From assembly GCA_016794585.1 (NCBI GenBank), contig JAEUJM010000005.1:1-64000 (forward strand): a stretch of 64,000 nucleotides of DNA. Direction: 5' to 3'. The notes beneath the pieces are model-generated. The model searched no databases. It was given only the letters and a program-made list of their open reading frames with translations, and was not told the DNA's origin. This document shows positions 33,752 through 42,107 of the stretch, one piece after another; position 1 is the first letter of the stretch; each line of letters begins with the position of its first letter. A program made the position numbers and the translations under genes. This stretch comes from Acidimicrobiales bacterium (GTDB lineage: Bacteria; Actinomycetota; Acidimicrobiia; Acidimicrobiales; DATDAH01).

Positions 33752-34864
33752 CGGCGCGGCGGCGTCGCGCATGCGAGTGGTGCGGTGGACCGGGTCCTTG
33801 TCGAACTGCGGCAGGACCTCCTTGGCGAACAGCTCGATCGAACCCTGCACGATCTCGAGCGGGAGCATGTTGACACCGAACACGAGCTGGTCGGCACCGG
33901 TGTCCGCGAAGGACTGGACGCCCCGGGCGCACTCCTCGGGCGTGCCCGCCGGCAGCATCCCCGCCTCGATGCCCGCGTCGAGCAGCTCGGGCGAGATCTC
34001 GGGGAGCACCTCGGGCCACGGGGGCACCCCGGGCGGACGGGGGAAGGTGTCGAGGTAGCGGTAGACGTTGCTCTGGAAGTACCCGCCGCCGGCCTTGCGG
34101 AACCAGTCCCGGGCCTCTTGGCCGTCCTCCATGCAGAGCATGGTGCTGACCAGGGTGACGTTGTCGTTCACGTACCCGCCGACCGGGTCGGCGTCCTGGA
34201 TGGCCTCCTTGTAGGCCTCGACCATCGGGGTGAGGGCCTGAGGCTCACGGAAGGTGAAGCCGAGGGCCCCGAGGCCGAGCTTGCCCGCCTTGGCGAAGGT
34301 CTCGGGGCTGCCGCAGGCCACCCACATCGGCGGGTGGGGCGCCTTCCACGGCTTGGGCAGCACGTTGCGCTCGGGCATCGAGAAGAACTTGCCGTCGAAG
34401 GAGTACGTCTCCTGCGCCCACATCTTCTTGAACTCGGGCATCACCTCGTCCCACATCTCGCGGGTGAGCTCGGGGTCGGTGATGCCGAAGCCGGCCTGCT
34501 CGGTGGTGGACGAGCCGCGCCCGGTGCCGAACTCGAAGCGGCCGTCGCTGAGGTGGTCGAGCATGGCGACCCGCTCGGCGATGCGGGCGGGGTGGTTGAC
34601 CGGCGGGGTGACGTTGAAGATGCCCGAACCGACGTGGATGAAGTCGGTGACCGCGGCCATGTAGCCCAGCCACGACTCGTTGGCGGACAGGTGCGAGTAC
34701 TCGTCGAGGAAGTGGTGCTCGCTCGCCCAGACGTACTTGAACCGGTTGCGGTCGGCCGTCTTCACCAGTTCGATCTCGTAGAGGAACCGGTTGTGCTCCG
34801 CGTGCGGATCCTCGTCCCGGTAGTACTTCGGGACGTGGGTCTGGGTGAAGAGGCCGAACTCCAT
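33746..34864 (-). CDS. LLM-class flavin/F420-dependent oxidoreductase
   Basis: 372 residues, of the longer LLM type like the gene at 13963. MEFGLFTQTHVPKYY, VWASEHHFLDEYSHLSANESW and DGRFEFGTGRGSSTTEQAGF mark the barrel; the GTGRGSST turn parallels GTGRSTPM of 13963-15132. A KstR-type box begins nine bases before the ATG, so it is likely a member of the KstR regulon. A monooxygenase or dehydrogenase role in sterol breakdown is plausible; the reaction cannot be named. Confidence 0.85.
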   Translation of the reverse strand: MEFGLFTQTHVPKYYRDEDPHAEHNRFLYEIELVKTADRNRFKYVWASEHHFLDEYSHLSANESWLGYMAAVTDFIHVGSGIFNVTPPVNHPARIAERVAMLDHLSDGRFEFGTGRGSSTTEQAGFGITDPELTREMWDEVMPEFKKMWAQETYSFDGKFFSMPERNVLPKPWKAPHPPMWVACGSPETFAKAGKLGLGALGFTFREPQALTPMVEAYKEAIQDADPVGGYVNDNVTLVSTMLCMEDGQEARDWFRKAGGGYFQSNVYRYLDTFPRPPGVPPWPEVLPEISPELLDAGIEAGMLPAGTPEECARGVQSFADTGADQLVFGVNMLPLEIVQGSIELFAKEVLPQFDKDPVHRTTRMRDAAAPT

Positions 34865-34872
34865 CGGAAAAC

Positions 34873-34886
34873 GGTAACAGGTTCTA
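34873..34886. promoter_or_regulatory. KstR-type operator (7 of 8 fixed bases)
   Basis: GGTAACAGGTTCTA has AAC-N2-GTT-N2-A of the KstR box and lacks only the first T. It begins nine bases upstream of the LLM ATG at 34864. Confidence 0.68.
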
Positions 34887-34891
34887 TCGAA

Positions 34892-34907
34892 CTGGACAGG
34901 CGTCCAG
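34892..34907. promoter_or_regulatory. Second palindrome beside the KstR-type box
   Basis: CTGGAC-AGGC-GTCCAG, perfect six-base arms around four bases, five bases beyond the KstR-type box. TetR-like in geometry but different from both other box families. It could bind another regulator of the LLM gene. Confidence 0.42.
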
Positions 34908-34948
34908 ATCCGGTGTCCGGCTCAGCCCGCCGGCGTCAGAAGGGCCAC

Positions 34949-35764
34949 TCAGAACGGCATCGCGGCGCCGCCGTTGGGGCGCACGATCTGGCCGGTCATG
35001 AACGACGAGGCGTCAGAGGCGAGGTAGACGACGGCGAAGGCGATGTCGTCGGGTTGGCCCACACGGCGCAGGGCCACGCCCTTGCTCATCCGCTTCTCCA
35101 CTTCGGCCTTCAGGTCGGGGTCGACGTTGCCCTCGGCGTCGGTGAAGTTGCGGGTGGTCATCTCGCTGATGATGAAACCGGGGGCGATGGCGTTCACCCG
35201 CACGCCGGCGGGGCCGACCTCGCGGGCCAGCACGCGGGTGAGCTGGGCCAGCGCCGCCTTGCTCATGCCGTACCCGGCGAGGTTGGGTGCGGGCGCGTCG
35301 ATGGCGGCGGAGACCATGTTGATGATCGACCCGCTCCCCTGCCCGACCATGTGGCGAGCGGCGGCCTGGCACCCGAAGAACGGGCCCTTCAGGTTGACCC
35401 CGAGGATCTTGTCGAACTCGTCCTCACTGATGGCGTCGACCGGGTTGGTGATGATGATCCCGGCGATGTTGGCCATGACGTCGAGACGGCCGTGGCGCTC
35501 GACCGTGTCGGCCACGAGCGCCTCGACCGCCTCGCGGTCGGTGACGTCGACGGTCACCGCGTCGGCGAGCTCGCCCCGGTGGCGGATGCGGCCACGGGTG
35601 TCCTCGGCGCCGTCGCCGTCGAGGTCGGCACACACGACACTGGCCCCGGCCTCGGCGAGGCGCAGCGCGCTGGCCCGGCCGATGCCACTGCCGGCGCCGG
35701 TCACGATGGCCACCCGCCCGGTGAGGTCGTAGGCGGCGGCGAGACTGTCGGGAGTCGTGGTCAT
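34949..35764 (-). CDS. SDR-family oxidoreductase
   Basis: 271 residues. TGAGSGIGRASALRLAEAG is the cofactor site; NMVSAAIDAPAPNLAGYGMSKA has Ser-Tyr-Lys. The final MTGQIVRPNGGAAMPF differs from the usual VDGG end. Its ATG shares the last base of the TGA of the SDR at 35764-36564; the two SDRs form an operon and may catalyse successive oxidations or form a heteromer. Confidence 0.85.
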   Translation of the reverse strand: MTTTPDSLAAAYDLTGRVAIVTGAGSGIGRASALRLAEAGASVVCADLDGDGAEDTRGRIRHRGELADAVTVDVTDREAVEALVADTVERHGRLDVMANIAGIIITNPVDAISEDEFDKILGVNLKGPFFGCQAAARHMVGQGSGSIINMVSAAIDAPAPNLAGYGMSKAALAQLTRVLAREVGPAGVRVNAIAPGFIISEMTTRNFTDAEGNVDPDLKAEVEKRMSKGVALRRVGQPDDIAFAVVYLASDASSFMTGQIVRPNGGAAMPF

Positions 35765-36564
35765 CAGAAGTCCATGGGGTAGGGGAACTTCACGCCCACG
35801 CCGCCGTCGACCACGAGGGTCTGGCCGTTGACGTAGGACGAGAGGGGCGACGAGAGGAAGAGCAGGGCCGAGGCGATGTCCTCGGGCAGGGCGACGCGAC
35901 GCAACGGGGTGTTCTCGATGTTCTTGTTGCGGCCCTCCTCGCCGACGTAGGCCGACACCCTGGGCGTCCAGACCATGCCGGGGGCGACGGCGTTGATGCG
36001 CAGGTTCTTGGGGCCGAGCTCGACCGCACCCGAGCGCACCAGGGACATGAGACCGGCCTTGGCCACGCCATAGGCGGCGTGCAGCGGCGCCGAGCTGATG
36101 CCCGACACCGAGGCCACGAAGGTCATCACGCCGCCGCCGGTCTCGGCCATGCACTTCCCGCCGACCTGCATGGCGAGGTAGGCGTGGCGCAGCACGATGT
36201 TCTGGTGCCACTCCCACAGGTCGTCGTCGATGTCGAGCAGGCCCATGTACTGGGCCATGCCGATGATGTCGACGAAGCCGTCGACCTTCCCGCCGAAGGT
36301 GTCCTTGGCCTCGGCGAAGAGGCGCTCGACGTCCTCGCGGCTGGTGCAGTCACCCGACCACGGGGTGCCGCCCACCTCGCCGGCGATGTCAGCGGCGAGG
36401 TCGGGGTCGAGGTCGACGGTGACCACGTTGGCCCCCACCGAGGCGAGGGCGTGGCTGGCCTGGCGGCCGATGCCCTGGCCGGCGCCGAGGACGATGTAGC
36501 CCTTGCCGTCGAGCCGCAGGCGGCTGGGGTAGTCGGGGACCTCGGTGTCGTCGGTGCGCGTCAT
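35764..36564 (-). CDS. SDR-family oxidoreductase
   Basis: 266 residues. The glycine motif is GAGQGIGRQASHALAS; VSGISSAPLHAAYGVAKAG holds the catalytic Ser-Tyr-Lys; ends SYVNGQTLVVDGGVGVKFP. The NNAG motif is replaced by VDIIGMAQY, a variation found in some hydroxysteroid dehydrogenase-like SDRs. First gene of the SDR pair; no regulatory box was seen in the 24-base gap to the divergent AlkD gene. Confidence 0.84.
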   Translation of the reverse strand: MTRTDDTEVPDYPSRLRLDGKGYIVLGAGQGIGRQASHALASVGANVVTVDLDPDLAADIAGEVGGTPWSGDCTSREDVERLFAEAKDTFGGKVDGFVDIIGMAQYMGLLDIDDDLWEWHQNIVLRHAYLAMQVGGKCMAETGGGVMTFVASVSGISSAPLHAAYGVAKAGLMSLVRSGAVELGPKNLRINAVAPGMVWTPRVSAYVGEEGRNKNIENTPLRRVALPEDIASALLFLSSPLSSYVNGQTLVVDGGVGVKFPYPMDF

Positions 36565-36588
36565 GGCTCGGGATAGTAGGACGAGGGC

Positions 36589-37419
36589 GTGACCCCGACC
36601 GACGGAGCTGCCGCGGAGGCGCTCTTGGCGCCGCCGACGGCGCTCGCCGACGAGGTCGTGGCCCGATGGCAGGCGGCCTTCGAGCCGGCGGCGGATCCCG
36701 AGCGGGCGGGTCCCATGACCGCCTACATGAAGGGTCACTTCCCCTTCCTCGGCATCACCACGCCGCAGCGCCGCGCGCTCGCCCGGTCTGCGGTCGCCGG
36801 CCTGCCGGCCCCCGAGGAGGCCGATGTGATGGCGGTCGCGGCGGCCGCTTGGGCGCTCGACCCGCGCGAGTACCAGTACGCCGCCGTGGACTACGCGGTG
36901 CGCTGGGTGCGGCGCTGCTCCCCCGACTTCCTGCCCGTGGCGGAGCGCCTCGTCTCGACCAAGTCGTGGTGGGACACGGTCGATCTGCTCGCCGCCAACG
37001 TGGTCGGCCCGCTGGTGGCGGCCACGCCGGCGCTGCGGGCGGACATGGACCGCTGGCTCGTGTCCGACGACCTGTGGCTGGCCCGCTCGGCCATCCTCCA
37101 CCAGCTGAGGTGGAAGGCCGACACCGACGACGACTGGCTCTTCGCCGCCTGCCTGGCGCGTGCCGCCGACACCGACTTCTTCCTGCGCAAGGCCATCGGC
37201 TGGGCGCTGCGGGAGTACACGAAGACCGACGCCGCCGCCGTTCGCCGCTTCGTGGCCGACCACGACGCCGAGCTGTCCGGCCTGTCCAAGCGCGAGGCGC
37301 TGAAGTGGCTCGACCGGCGGGCCGCCCGCGGCGACGCCGCCGTCGACGACGAGGTGGAGGCGAGCGCGTCCGGAATCCGGAAGCTGTCGCCTCCACCTTC
37401 AGCAGCGGTGAGCGCATGA
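36589..37419 (+). CDS. alkD: AlkD-family DNA alkylation repair protein
   Basis: 276 residues from GTG 36589. HEAT-like helical repeats with the conserved YQYAAVDY, STKSWWDTVDLLAANVVG and FFLRKAIGWALREYTKTDA stretches identify AlkD/AlkC glycosylases, which excise positively charged alkylated bases (3mA, 7mG). The Trp pair in KSWWDTVD and the Asp of WDTVD are the base-excision residues of the family. It overlaps the next gene by four bases. Confidence 0.9.
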   Translation: MTPTDGAAAEALLAPPTALADEVVARWQAAFEPAADPERAGPMTAYMKGHFPFLGITTPQRRALARSAVAGLPAPEEADVMAVAAAAWALDPREYQYAAVDYAVRWVRRCSPDFLPVAERLVSTKSWWDTVDLLAANVVGPLVAATPALRADMDRWLVSDDLWLARSAILHQLRWKADTDDDWLFAACLARAADTDFFLRKAIGWALREYTKTDAAAVRRFVADHDAELSGLSKREALKWLDRRAARGDAAVDDEVEASASGIRKLSPPPSAAVSA

Positions 37420-38264
37420 GCCCGGCGTCGTTCTTCCGGCCCGACAAGTGGCCGCGCACGCCGGCGCAGTTCTTCGAGGCGGCGGCGTCCATCCCCCTCA
37501 CGCCGGCCGAGTGGCGCGACGCCGCCGACGAGGTTCGCCGCTCGCCGTCGCGCATGTTCCTCGACATGGTGCAGTCCGTGGCCCGCAGCGTCGCCGGTCG
37601 CGAACTGGAGATCCGCACCGGCGACTCGGACGTCACCCTCGTGCTCGACGACGTCACCTACGACCACGACCCGCCCGTCGTGCCGTGGATCCCCGGCAAC
37701 GAGCTCGAGGTGGTCGACGAGATCGACATCGCCGTCTCCACCGTGCGGTGGGACGCCGGCCAGATCGACACCCTGCGCATCGGGGTGCGCAACGTCACCC
37801 TCGACCCCGGCGTCGTGGCCACGGTCTACGCCCGGCCCGTCGAGCTCGAGGGCGAGATCGGCCAGGCCACCTTCGACGAGTGGCTGCGCTCGGCCGGCGC
37901 CGCCTTCGACATCGTCCTCGACGGCGAGGGAACCGCCACCGCCCACCCCCACGACTGGCGGCGGTGGGGCGTGCGGGCCCAGGTCGCCCCCGTCCTCGAA
38001 AGCGAGCAGATCCACGTCGACGTGCTGCGGGTCTGGGTCGGCCCCTTCAGCTTCCGACGCCTCCGCTGGGTACCCGACCGCCACACCATCGACCTGCCCA
38101 CCTTCGACCGCGGCCTCACCGTCATCGGCCTGTCGATCTCCCCCGGCGTCGTGCGCGTCAGGGGCCACATTCCCGAGTGGCGAGAGAAGGTCCACGTCGA
38201 CCAGGTCCTGCGCGCCGCCGGCGTCGTCGGCAACCACGTCATCTTCGACCGCGACCCCGCCTGA
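37416..38264 (+). CDS. Hypothetical protein, beta-rich, possibly LmeA/DUF2993-like
   Basis: 282 residues; ATG 37416 overlaps the AlkD stop (ATGA). Residues about 60-280 are beta-strand-rich with alternating hydrophobic positions (LEVVDEIDIAVSTVRW, LRIGVRNVTLDPGV, IGLSISPGVVRVRGHI), recalling lipid-binding beta-barrel domains such as DUF2993. No signal peptide and no recognised catalytic motif. Function not known; co-translation with AlkD may be accidental. Confidence 0.68.
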   Translation: MSPASFFRPDKWPRTPAQFFEAAASIPLTPAEWRDAADEVRRSPSRMFLDMVQSVARSVAGRELEIRTGDSDVTLVLDDVTYDHDPPVVPWIPGNELEVVDEIDIAVSTVRWDAGQIDTLRIGVRNVTLDPGVVATVYARPVELEGEIGQATFDEWLRSAGAAFDIVLDGEGTATAHPHDWRRWGVRAQVAPVLESEQIHVDVLRVWVGPFSFRRLRWVPDRHTIDLPTFDRGLTVIGLSISPGVVRVRGHIPEWREKVHVDQVLRAAGVVGNHVIFDRDPA

Positions 38265-38268
38265 GGCG

Positions 38269-38291
38269 ACGCCGCCAGCTGACGGCGGCGT
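38269..38291. terminator. GC hairpin after the hypothetical gene
   Basis: ACGCCGCC (38269-38276) pairs perfectly with GGCGGCGT (38284-38291) around a seven-base loop, five bases after a stop codon and 27 bases before the next start. No T-tract. Confidence 0.45.
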
Positions 38292-38317
38292 GGCCACGCG
38301 CCGCTAGCGTCGCCGGG

Positions 38318-39466
38318 ATGGAGCGCACGATCTTCGAGGACGAGCACGAGCAGTTCCGGGCGTCGTTCCGGCGGTGGGTGGAGGCGGAGATCGTCCCCCA
38401 CTACCTGGACTGGGAGAAGGACGGCATCGTCCCCCGTGAGGTGTTCGCCAAGGCGGGCGAGCACGGGTTCCTGGGGATGTCGATCCCCGAGGAGTACGGC
38501 GGCGGAGGCGTCGACGACTTCCGCTACAACCTCGTCATCGGCGAGGAGGTGCAGGCCGCCGGCGTGGGGTCGAGCGGGCTGGGGATCACCCTGCACAACG
38601 ACATCTGCCTGCCCTACTTCCTCGCCTACTGCACCGACGAGCAGAAGGCCCGCTGGCTGCCCGGCATCGCCTCGGGCGAGCTCATCACCGCCATCGCCAT
38701 GACCGAGCCGGGCATCGGCAGCGACCTCGCCTCGATGTCCACGAGCGCCATCAAGGACGGCGACCACTACGTCGTCAACGGCTCCAAGACCTTCATCACC
38801 AACGGCATCAACGCCGACCTCGTCATCACCGCGGTGAAGACCGACCCCAGCCAGAAGCACCGGGGCATGAGCCTGCTCGTGCTGGAACGGGGCATGGACG
38901 GCTTCGAGCGGGGGCGCAACCTCGAGAAGGTCGGCCTGCACGCCCAGGACACCGCCGAGCTGTTCTTCACCGACGTCCACGTGCCCGTCACCAACCTGCT
39001 CGGCGAGGAAGGCCAAGGCTTCGTGCACCTCGTGCACAACCTGCCGCAGGAGCGCCTTTCCATCGCCGCCGCCGGCGTATCCGCCGCCCGGGCCGCGCTC
39101 GGCTGGACGCTCGAGTACGCCAAGACCCGCCAGGCCTTCGGCCAGCCCGTCGGCAGCTTCCAGAACAGCCGCTTCGTGCTGGCCGAGGTCGCCACCGAGG
39201 TCGAGGTGGGCCAGGCCTACGTCGACCGCTGTATCGAGGGGCTGAACGCCGGCACCCTCAGCGCCGAGGAGGCGGCCATGGCCAAGTGGTGGTGCACCGA
39301 GCTGCAGAAGCGGGTGGTGGACAAGTGCGTCCAGCTCCACGGCGGCTATGGCTACATGCTCGAGTACCCCATCGCCCGGGCCTACGCCGATGCCCGCATC
39401 ACCACCATCTACGGGGGCACCACCGAGATCATGAAGGAGATCATCGGCCGCTCCCTCGGCGTCTGA
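38318..39466 (+). CDS. Acyl-CoA dehydrogenase, long-chain/isovaleryl-type
   Basis: 382 residues. AMTEPGIGSDLASMSTSAI near residue 130, KTFITNGINADLVITAVKTD and YGYMLEYPIARAYADARITTIYGGTTEIMKEI mark a normal homotetrameric dehydrogenase of the long-chain or glutaryl/isovaleryl branch, different from the heteromeric steroid-type genes around. ATG 38318. Monocistronic. A role in ordinary fatty-acid or branched-chain oxidation is likely. Confidence 0.88.
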   Translation: MERTIFEDEHEQFRASFRRWVEAEIVPHYLDWEKDGIVPREVFAKAGEHGFLGMSIPEEYGGGGVDDFRYNLVIGEEVQAAGVGSSGLGITLHNDICLPYFLAYCTDEQKARWLPGIASGELITAIAMTEPGIGSDLASMSTSAIKDGDHYVVNGSKTFITNGINADLVITAVKTDPSQKHRGMSLLVLERGMDGFERGRNLEKVGLHAQDTAELFFTDVHVPVTNLLGEEGQGFVHLVHNLPQERLSIAAAGVSAARAALGWTLEYAKTRQAFGQPVGSFQNSRFVLAEVATEVEVGQAYVDRCIEGLNAGTLSAEEAAMAKWWCTELQKRVVDKCVQLHGGYGYMLEYPIARAYADARITTIYGGTTEIMKEIIGRSLGV

Positions 39467-39513
39467 CCGTCGGTCCGCCGATCGCCCGTCGGGTCACCGA
39501 GACCTCGTTCGTT

Positions 39514-39557
39514 CTGGCTCCCGATTCGGCCGTGATGGCGATCGAATCGGGGGCCAG
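39514..39557. repeat. 44-base palindromic repeat, copy 2
   Basis: Starts CTGGCTCCCGATTCG and ends CGAATCGGGGGCCAG; 14 of 15 arm bases pair. The centre (14 bases) differs from the other copies. It lies between the convergent ends of the dehydrogenase and the SDR. Confidence 0.8.
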
Positions 39558-39576
39558 AAGCACGAGACCGGTGTGG

Positions 39577-40440
39577 TCAGAGGCGGCGGTCGACGCGGCG
39601 GGTCATGTAGCCGAGCACCGCGGTGCCCACGGGCGGGCACCAGCGGTCGGCGTACCAGAGCGTCTTCGCCGCCGCGGGCGCCACGATGATGGACTTGTTG
39701 GCGGCCACGAGCTCGAGGGCCCGGCGGGCCACGCCGTCCGGGGGGACGGGCTTCTGGCCCACGATGGCCAGGAAGTCCCGACCGGAGATCTCCTGCGCCG
39801 ACGTCGGCGGCAGCCCTGGCGGCCCGGAGACGTCCAGCAACGGGGTGTCCACCGGCCCCGGGCAGAAGACGCTGACCTTCACGCCATGCAGCGCCGCCTC
39901 GGGGCGCAGCGCCCGCGACAGCCCGACCACTCCGAACTTCGAGGTCGAGTAGGCGGTGAGGAAGGGCGGCGGCGACAGGCCGGCACCCGACGCGGTGTTG
40001 ACGATGTGGCCGTGCCCCTGCTCGATCATGCGCGGGTAGGCGGCGAGCACGCCGTTGACCACACCACCCAGGTTCACGTCGAGGACGCGGTCCCAGTGGG
40101 CCGCGGTCATCTCGTGGGTGGGCCCACCGAGGGACACGCCGGCGTTGTTGAAGAGCAGGTCGAGCGTGCCGTCCCGCTCGATCACCTCGTCCACCAGGGC
40201 CGCGAACGCAGAGCCGTCGGAGACGTCGAGGCTGCGGCCGACCACCGCATCGCCGAGCTCGGCGGCCGTTCGCTCGGCCGCGTCACCGTCGACGTCGGCC
40301 AGCACGACCTTCGCTCCCAGCTCGGCCAGCCGCTCGCCGAGCGCCCGACCGATGCCCGACGCGCCGCCGGTGACGATGGCGGTCCGTCCCCGGAACGCCG
40401 CCGTCTCGCTGCGGGCCCGCCGCTCGGATCGTCTCCCCAC
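39577..40440 (-). CDS. SDR-family oxidoreductase
   Basis: 287 residues from GTG 40440. TGGASGIGRALGERLAELG binds the cofactor, NTASGAGLSPPPFLTAYSTSKF carries Ser-Tyr-Lys. The C-terminal half is longer than in simple SDRs (PDGVARRALELVAANKSII, ending in GYMTRRVDRRL) as in the actinobacterial SDRs that act on bulky lipophilic alcohols. Monocistronic, flanked by a 44-base repeat downstream. Confidence 0.83.
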   Translation of the reverse strand: MGRRSERRARSETAAFRGRTAIVTGGASGIGRALGERLAELGAKVVLADVDGDAAERTAAELGDAVVGRSLDVSDGSAFAALVDEVIERDGTLDLLFNNAGVSLGGPTHEMTAAHWDRVLDVNLGGVVNGVLAAYPRMIEQGHGHIVNTASGAGLSPPPFLTAYSTSKFGVVGLSRALRPEAALHGVKVSVFCPGPVDTPLLDVSGPPGLPPTSAQEISGRDFLAIVGQKPVPPDGVARRALELVAANKSIIVAPAAAKTLWYADRWCPPVGTAVLGYMTRRVDRRL

Positions 40441-40498
40441 CCCCGCACGCTACGCCGACGGCGGGGTGAGGACCTCCCGATCGGGGTAGAGGGAGGAT

Positions 40499-40981
40499 AT
40501 GGATACCGAGATCATCCGCAACGACGACGGCAGCCTGGTGGTGCCGGTGGAGCCCGACCGCCACGTGGTGGAGGACCTGATCGAGGCCGGCGAGGACAAG
40601 GACGAGGCTCGCGCCGCCGACGCGGCGGCGACCACGAGGGTGCTGCACCCGGGCGAGGGTGGTTACGACGAGGCCCTCGCCGAGTGGGACCGCCAGCAGA
40701 ACCCGGATCGTGAGGCGGCGGTGTCGACCGCCAGCGGCCGTGAGGAGGCGATGGCCGTGGTGCACGCCGTGGCCGAGTCCGAGGACCACGACGTGGCCGC
40801 CGCCGTCGCCGAGGTCGACGACCCCGAGGCCAGCGCCGAAGCCCTGCGCCACGTGCTCGTGGGTGGCGTGCACGCCGTCGAGGACTTCGCCGGCGAGGTG
40901 GCCGAGGCGGAGGGCGGCGAGCCCCTTCCGCCCCATGAGGCCACCAAGATCATCGGCGAAGTGCTGGCCGAGCTCGACTGA
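40499..40981 (+). CDS. Acidic hypothetical protein
   Basis: 160 residues, rich in Glu, Asp and Ala and poor in hydrophobic core; no Cys, signal or membrane segment. AGAGGGAGG stands just before ATG 40499, supporting translation. MDTEIIRNDDGSLVVPVEPD looks like an ordered strand; the rest is predicted helical. No family recognised. Confidence 0.68.
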   Translation: MDTEIIRNDDGSLVVPVEPDRHVVEDLIEAGEDKDEARAADAAATTRVLHPGEGGYDEALAEWDRQQNPDREAAVSTASGREEAMAVVHAVAESEDHDVAAAVAEVDDPEASAEALRHVLVGGVHAVEDFAGEVAEAEGGEPLPPHEATKIIGEVLAELD

Positions 40982-40998
40982 GTCGGCGCACGACCGAA

Positions 40999-41042
40999 CT
41001 GGCTCCCGATTCGATCGCCCTGGCGATCGAATCGGGAGCCAG
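40999..41042. repeat. 44-base palindromic repeat, copy 3
   Basis: Differs from copy 1 by one centre base; here the arms are complete (CTGGCTCCCGATTCGATCGCC and its complement around CT). It lies between the convergent ends of the acidic protein gene and the dehydrogenase at 41057. Confidence 0.8.
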
Positions 41043-41056
41043 AACGCGTCAGAGCG

Positions 41057-42097
41057 CTAGAGAACGGCGGCGGCGACCCGGCGACGGTGCCAGGCGGCGT
41101 CGCCCCACTGGCCGGCGAGCGCCCACGCCCGCTTCATCCAGAGGTGGAGGTCGTACTCGAACGTGTAGCCGATGGCGCCGTGCACCTGGAGCGACGTCCT
41201 CGCGGCGAACGCGGCCGCCTCGGCGGCGTAGGACTTCGCCATCGACACGTGGGTGGCCCGCTCTCGGGCGTCGACCGCACCGCCGCGGCCGGCGACCGTC
41301 CAGGCCGCCCGATAGACCATCGGACGGGCGAACTCGAGGCGCAGCTTGGTGTCGGCAAGGTGGTGCTTCACGGCCTGGAACCCGCCGATGGGCTGGCCGA
41401 ACTGCTCGCGGGCGGTGGCGTACTCGACGGTGACGTCGAGCAGCTGCTGGGTGACCCCGAGCAGCATCGCCGACACGCCGAGGACCCCACGGTCGAAGGC
41501 GGCGGCGAGGGCGACGGCGGCTTCGTGCCCCGAGGCCAGGAGGGTGTCGGGCGTCGGCGACCACTCGACGCGGGCGATGCGCCGGGCGCGGTCGACCGAG
41601 CGCTGAGAGGCCACGGCGGCGTCGGCCCACGGCACCGCGTGCAGCTCACCGTCGCGCTCGAGCAGCAGCAGCTCGGCGGTGGCGCCCTCGGAGACGTAGA
41701 CGTCCCGCTCGAAGCCGACCGTGACCACGCCGTCGCCGGCGGCGATCTTGGGCAGCCACTCGGACGCGGCGGCCCCGCCATTGCCCGCGCTGAGATCGGC
41801 CAGGAGCGGGGCGGCGACGGCGACCGTCTCGACGAGGGGCTCGGGCAGGCAGAACCGCCCGGCCTCCTCCAGGAGCAGCACGAGGTCGAGCTCGTCCATG
41901 CCGAGGCCGCCGAAGGCCTCTGGCGTGGTCAGGCCCAGCACCCCCATGTCGGCGAGCTGCGCCCAGCGGGACTCCGAGCGGCCGGGGCCGTCCGACTCCC
42001 ATGCGTCACGCACTGCGTCCGGCGGGCACTCCTTGTCGAGCAGGTCGCGGACGGCCTCCTGGAACAGGCGCTGGTCCGCAGAGAACGAGAAGTCCAT
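41057..42097 (-). CDS. Acyl-CoA dehydrogenase, partner-type (FadE32-like position)
   Basis: 346 residues. MDFSFSADQRLFQEAVRDLL at the start, GQPIGGFQAVKHHLADTKLRLE and SLQVHGAIGYTFEYDLHLWM at the end. The central TEPxxGSD motif is missing (GFERDVYVSEGATA stands there), as in partner subunits of heteromeric dehydrogenases. It is ten bases behind the FadE31-like gene; in mycobacteria FadE31, FadE32 and FadE33 cooperate in the ring-C/D pathway. The FadE32 label is by position only. Confidence 0.84.
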   Translation of the reverse strand: MDFSFSADQRLFQEAVRDLLDKECPPDAVRDAWESDGPGRSESRWAQLADMGVLGLTTPEAFGGLGMDELDLVLLLEEAGRFCLPEPLVETVAVAAPLLADLSAGNGGAAASEWLPKIAAGDGVVTVGFERDVYVSEGATAELLLLERDGELHAVPWADAAVASQRSVDRARRIARVEWSPTPDTLLASGHEAAVALAAAFDRGVLGVSAMLLGVTQQLLDVTVEYATAREQFGQPIGGFQAVKHHLADTKLRLEFARPMVYRAAWTVAGRGGAVDARERATHVSMAKSYAAEAAAFAARTSLQVHGAIGYTFEYDLHLWMKRAWALAGQWGDAAWHRRRVAAAVL

Positions 42098-42107
42098 CAG
42101 ACGGCCC

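Noticed and set aside
30281-41042. The three 44-base palindromes as a CRISPR-like array
   Set aside because: Copies are kilobases apart with genes between; no spacer structure and no cas genes.
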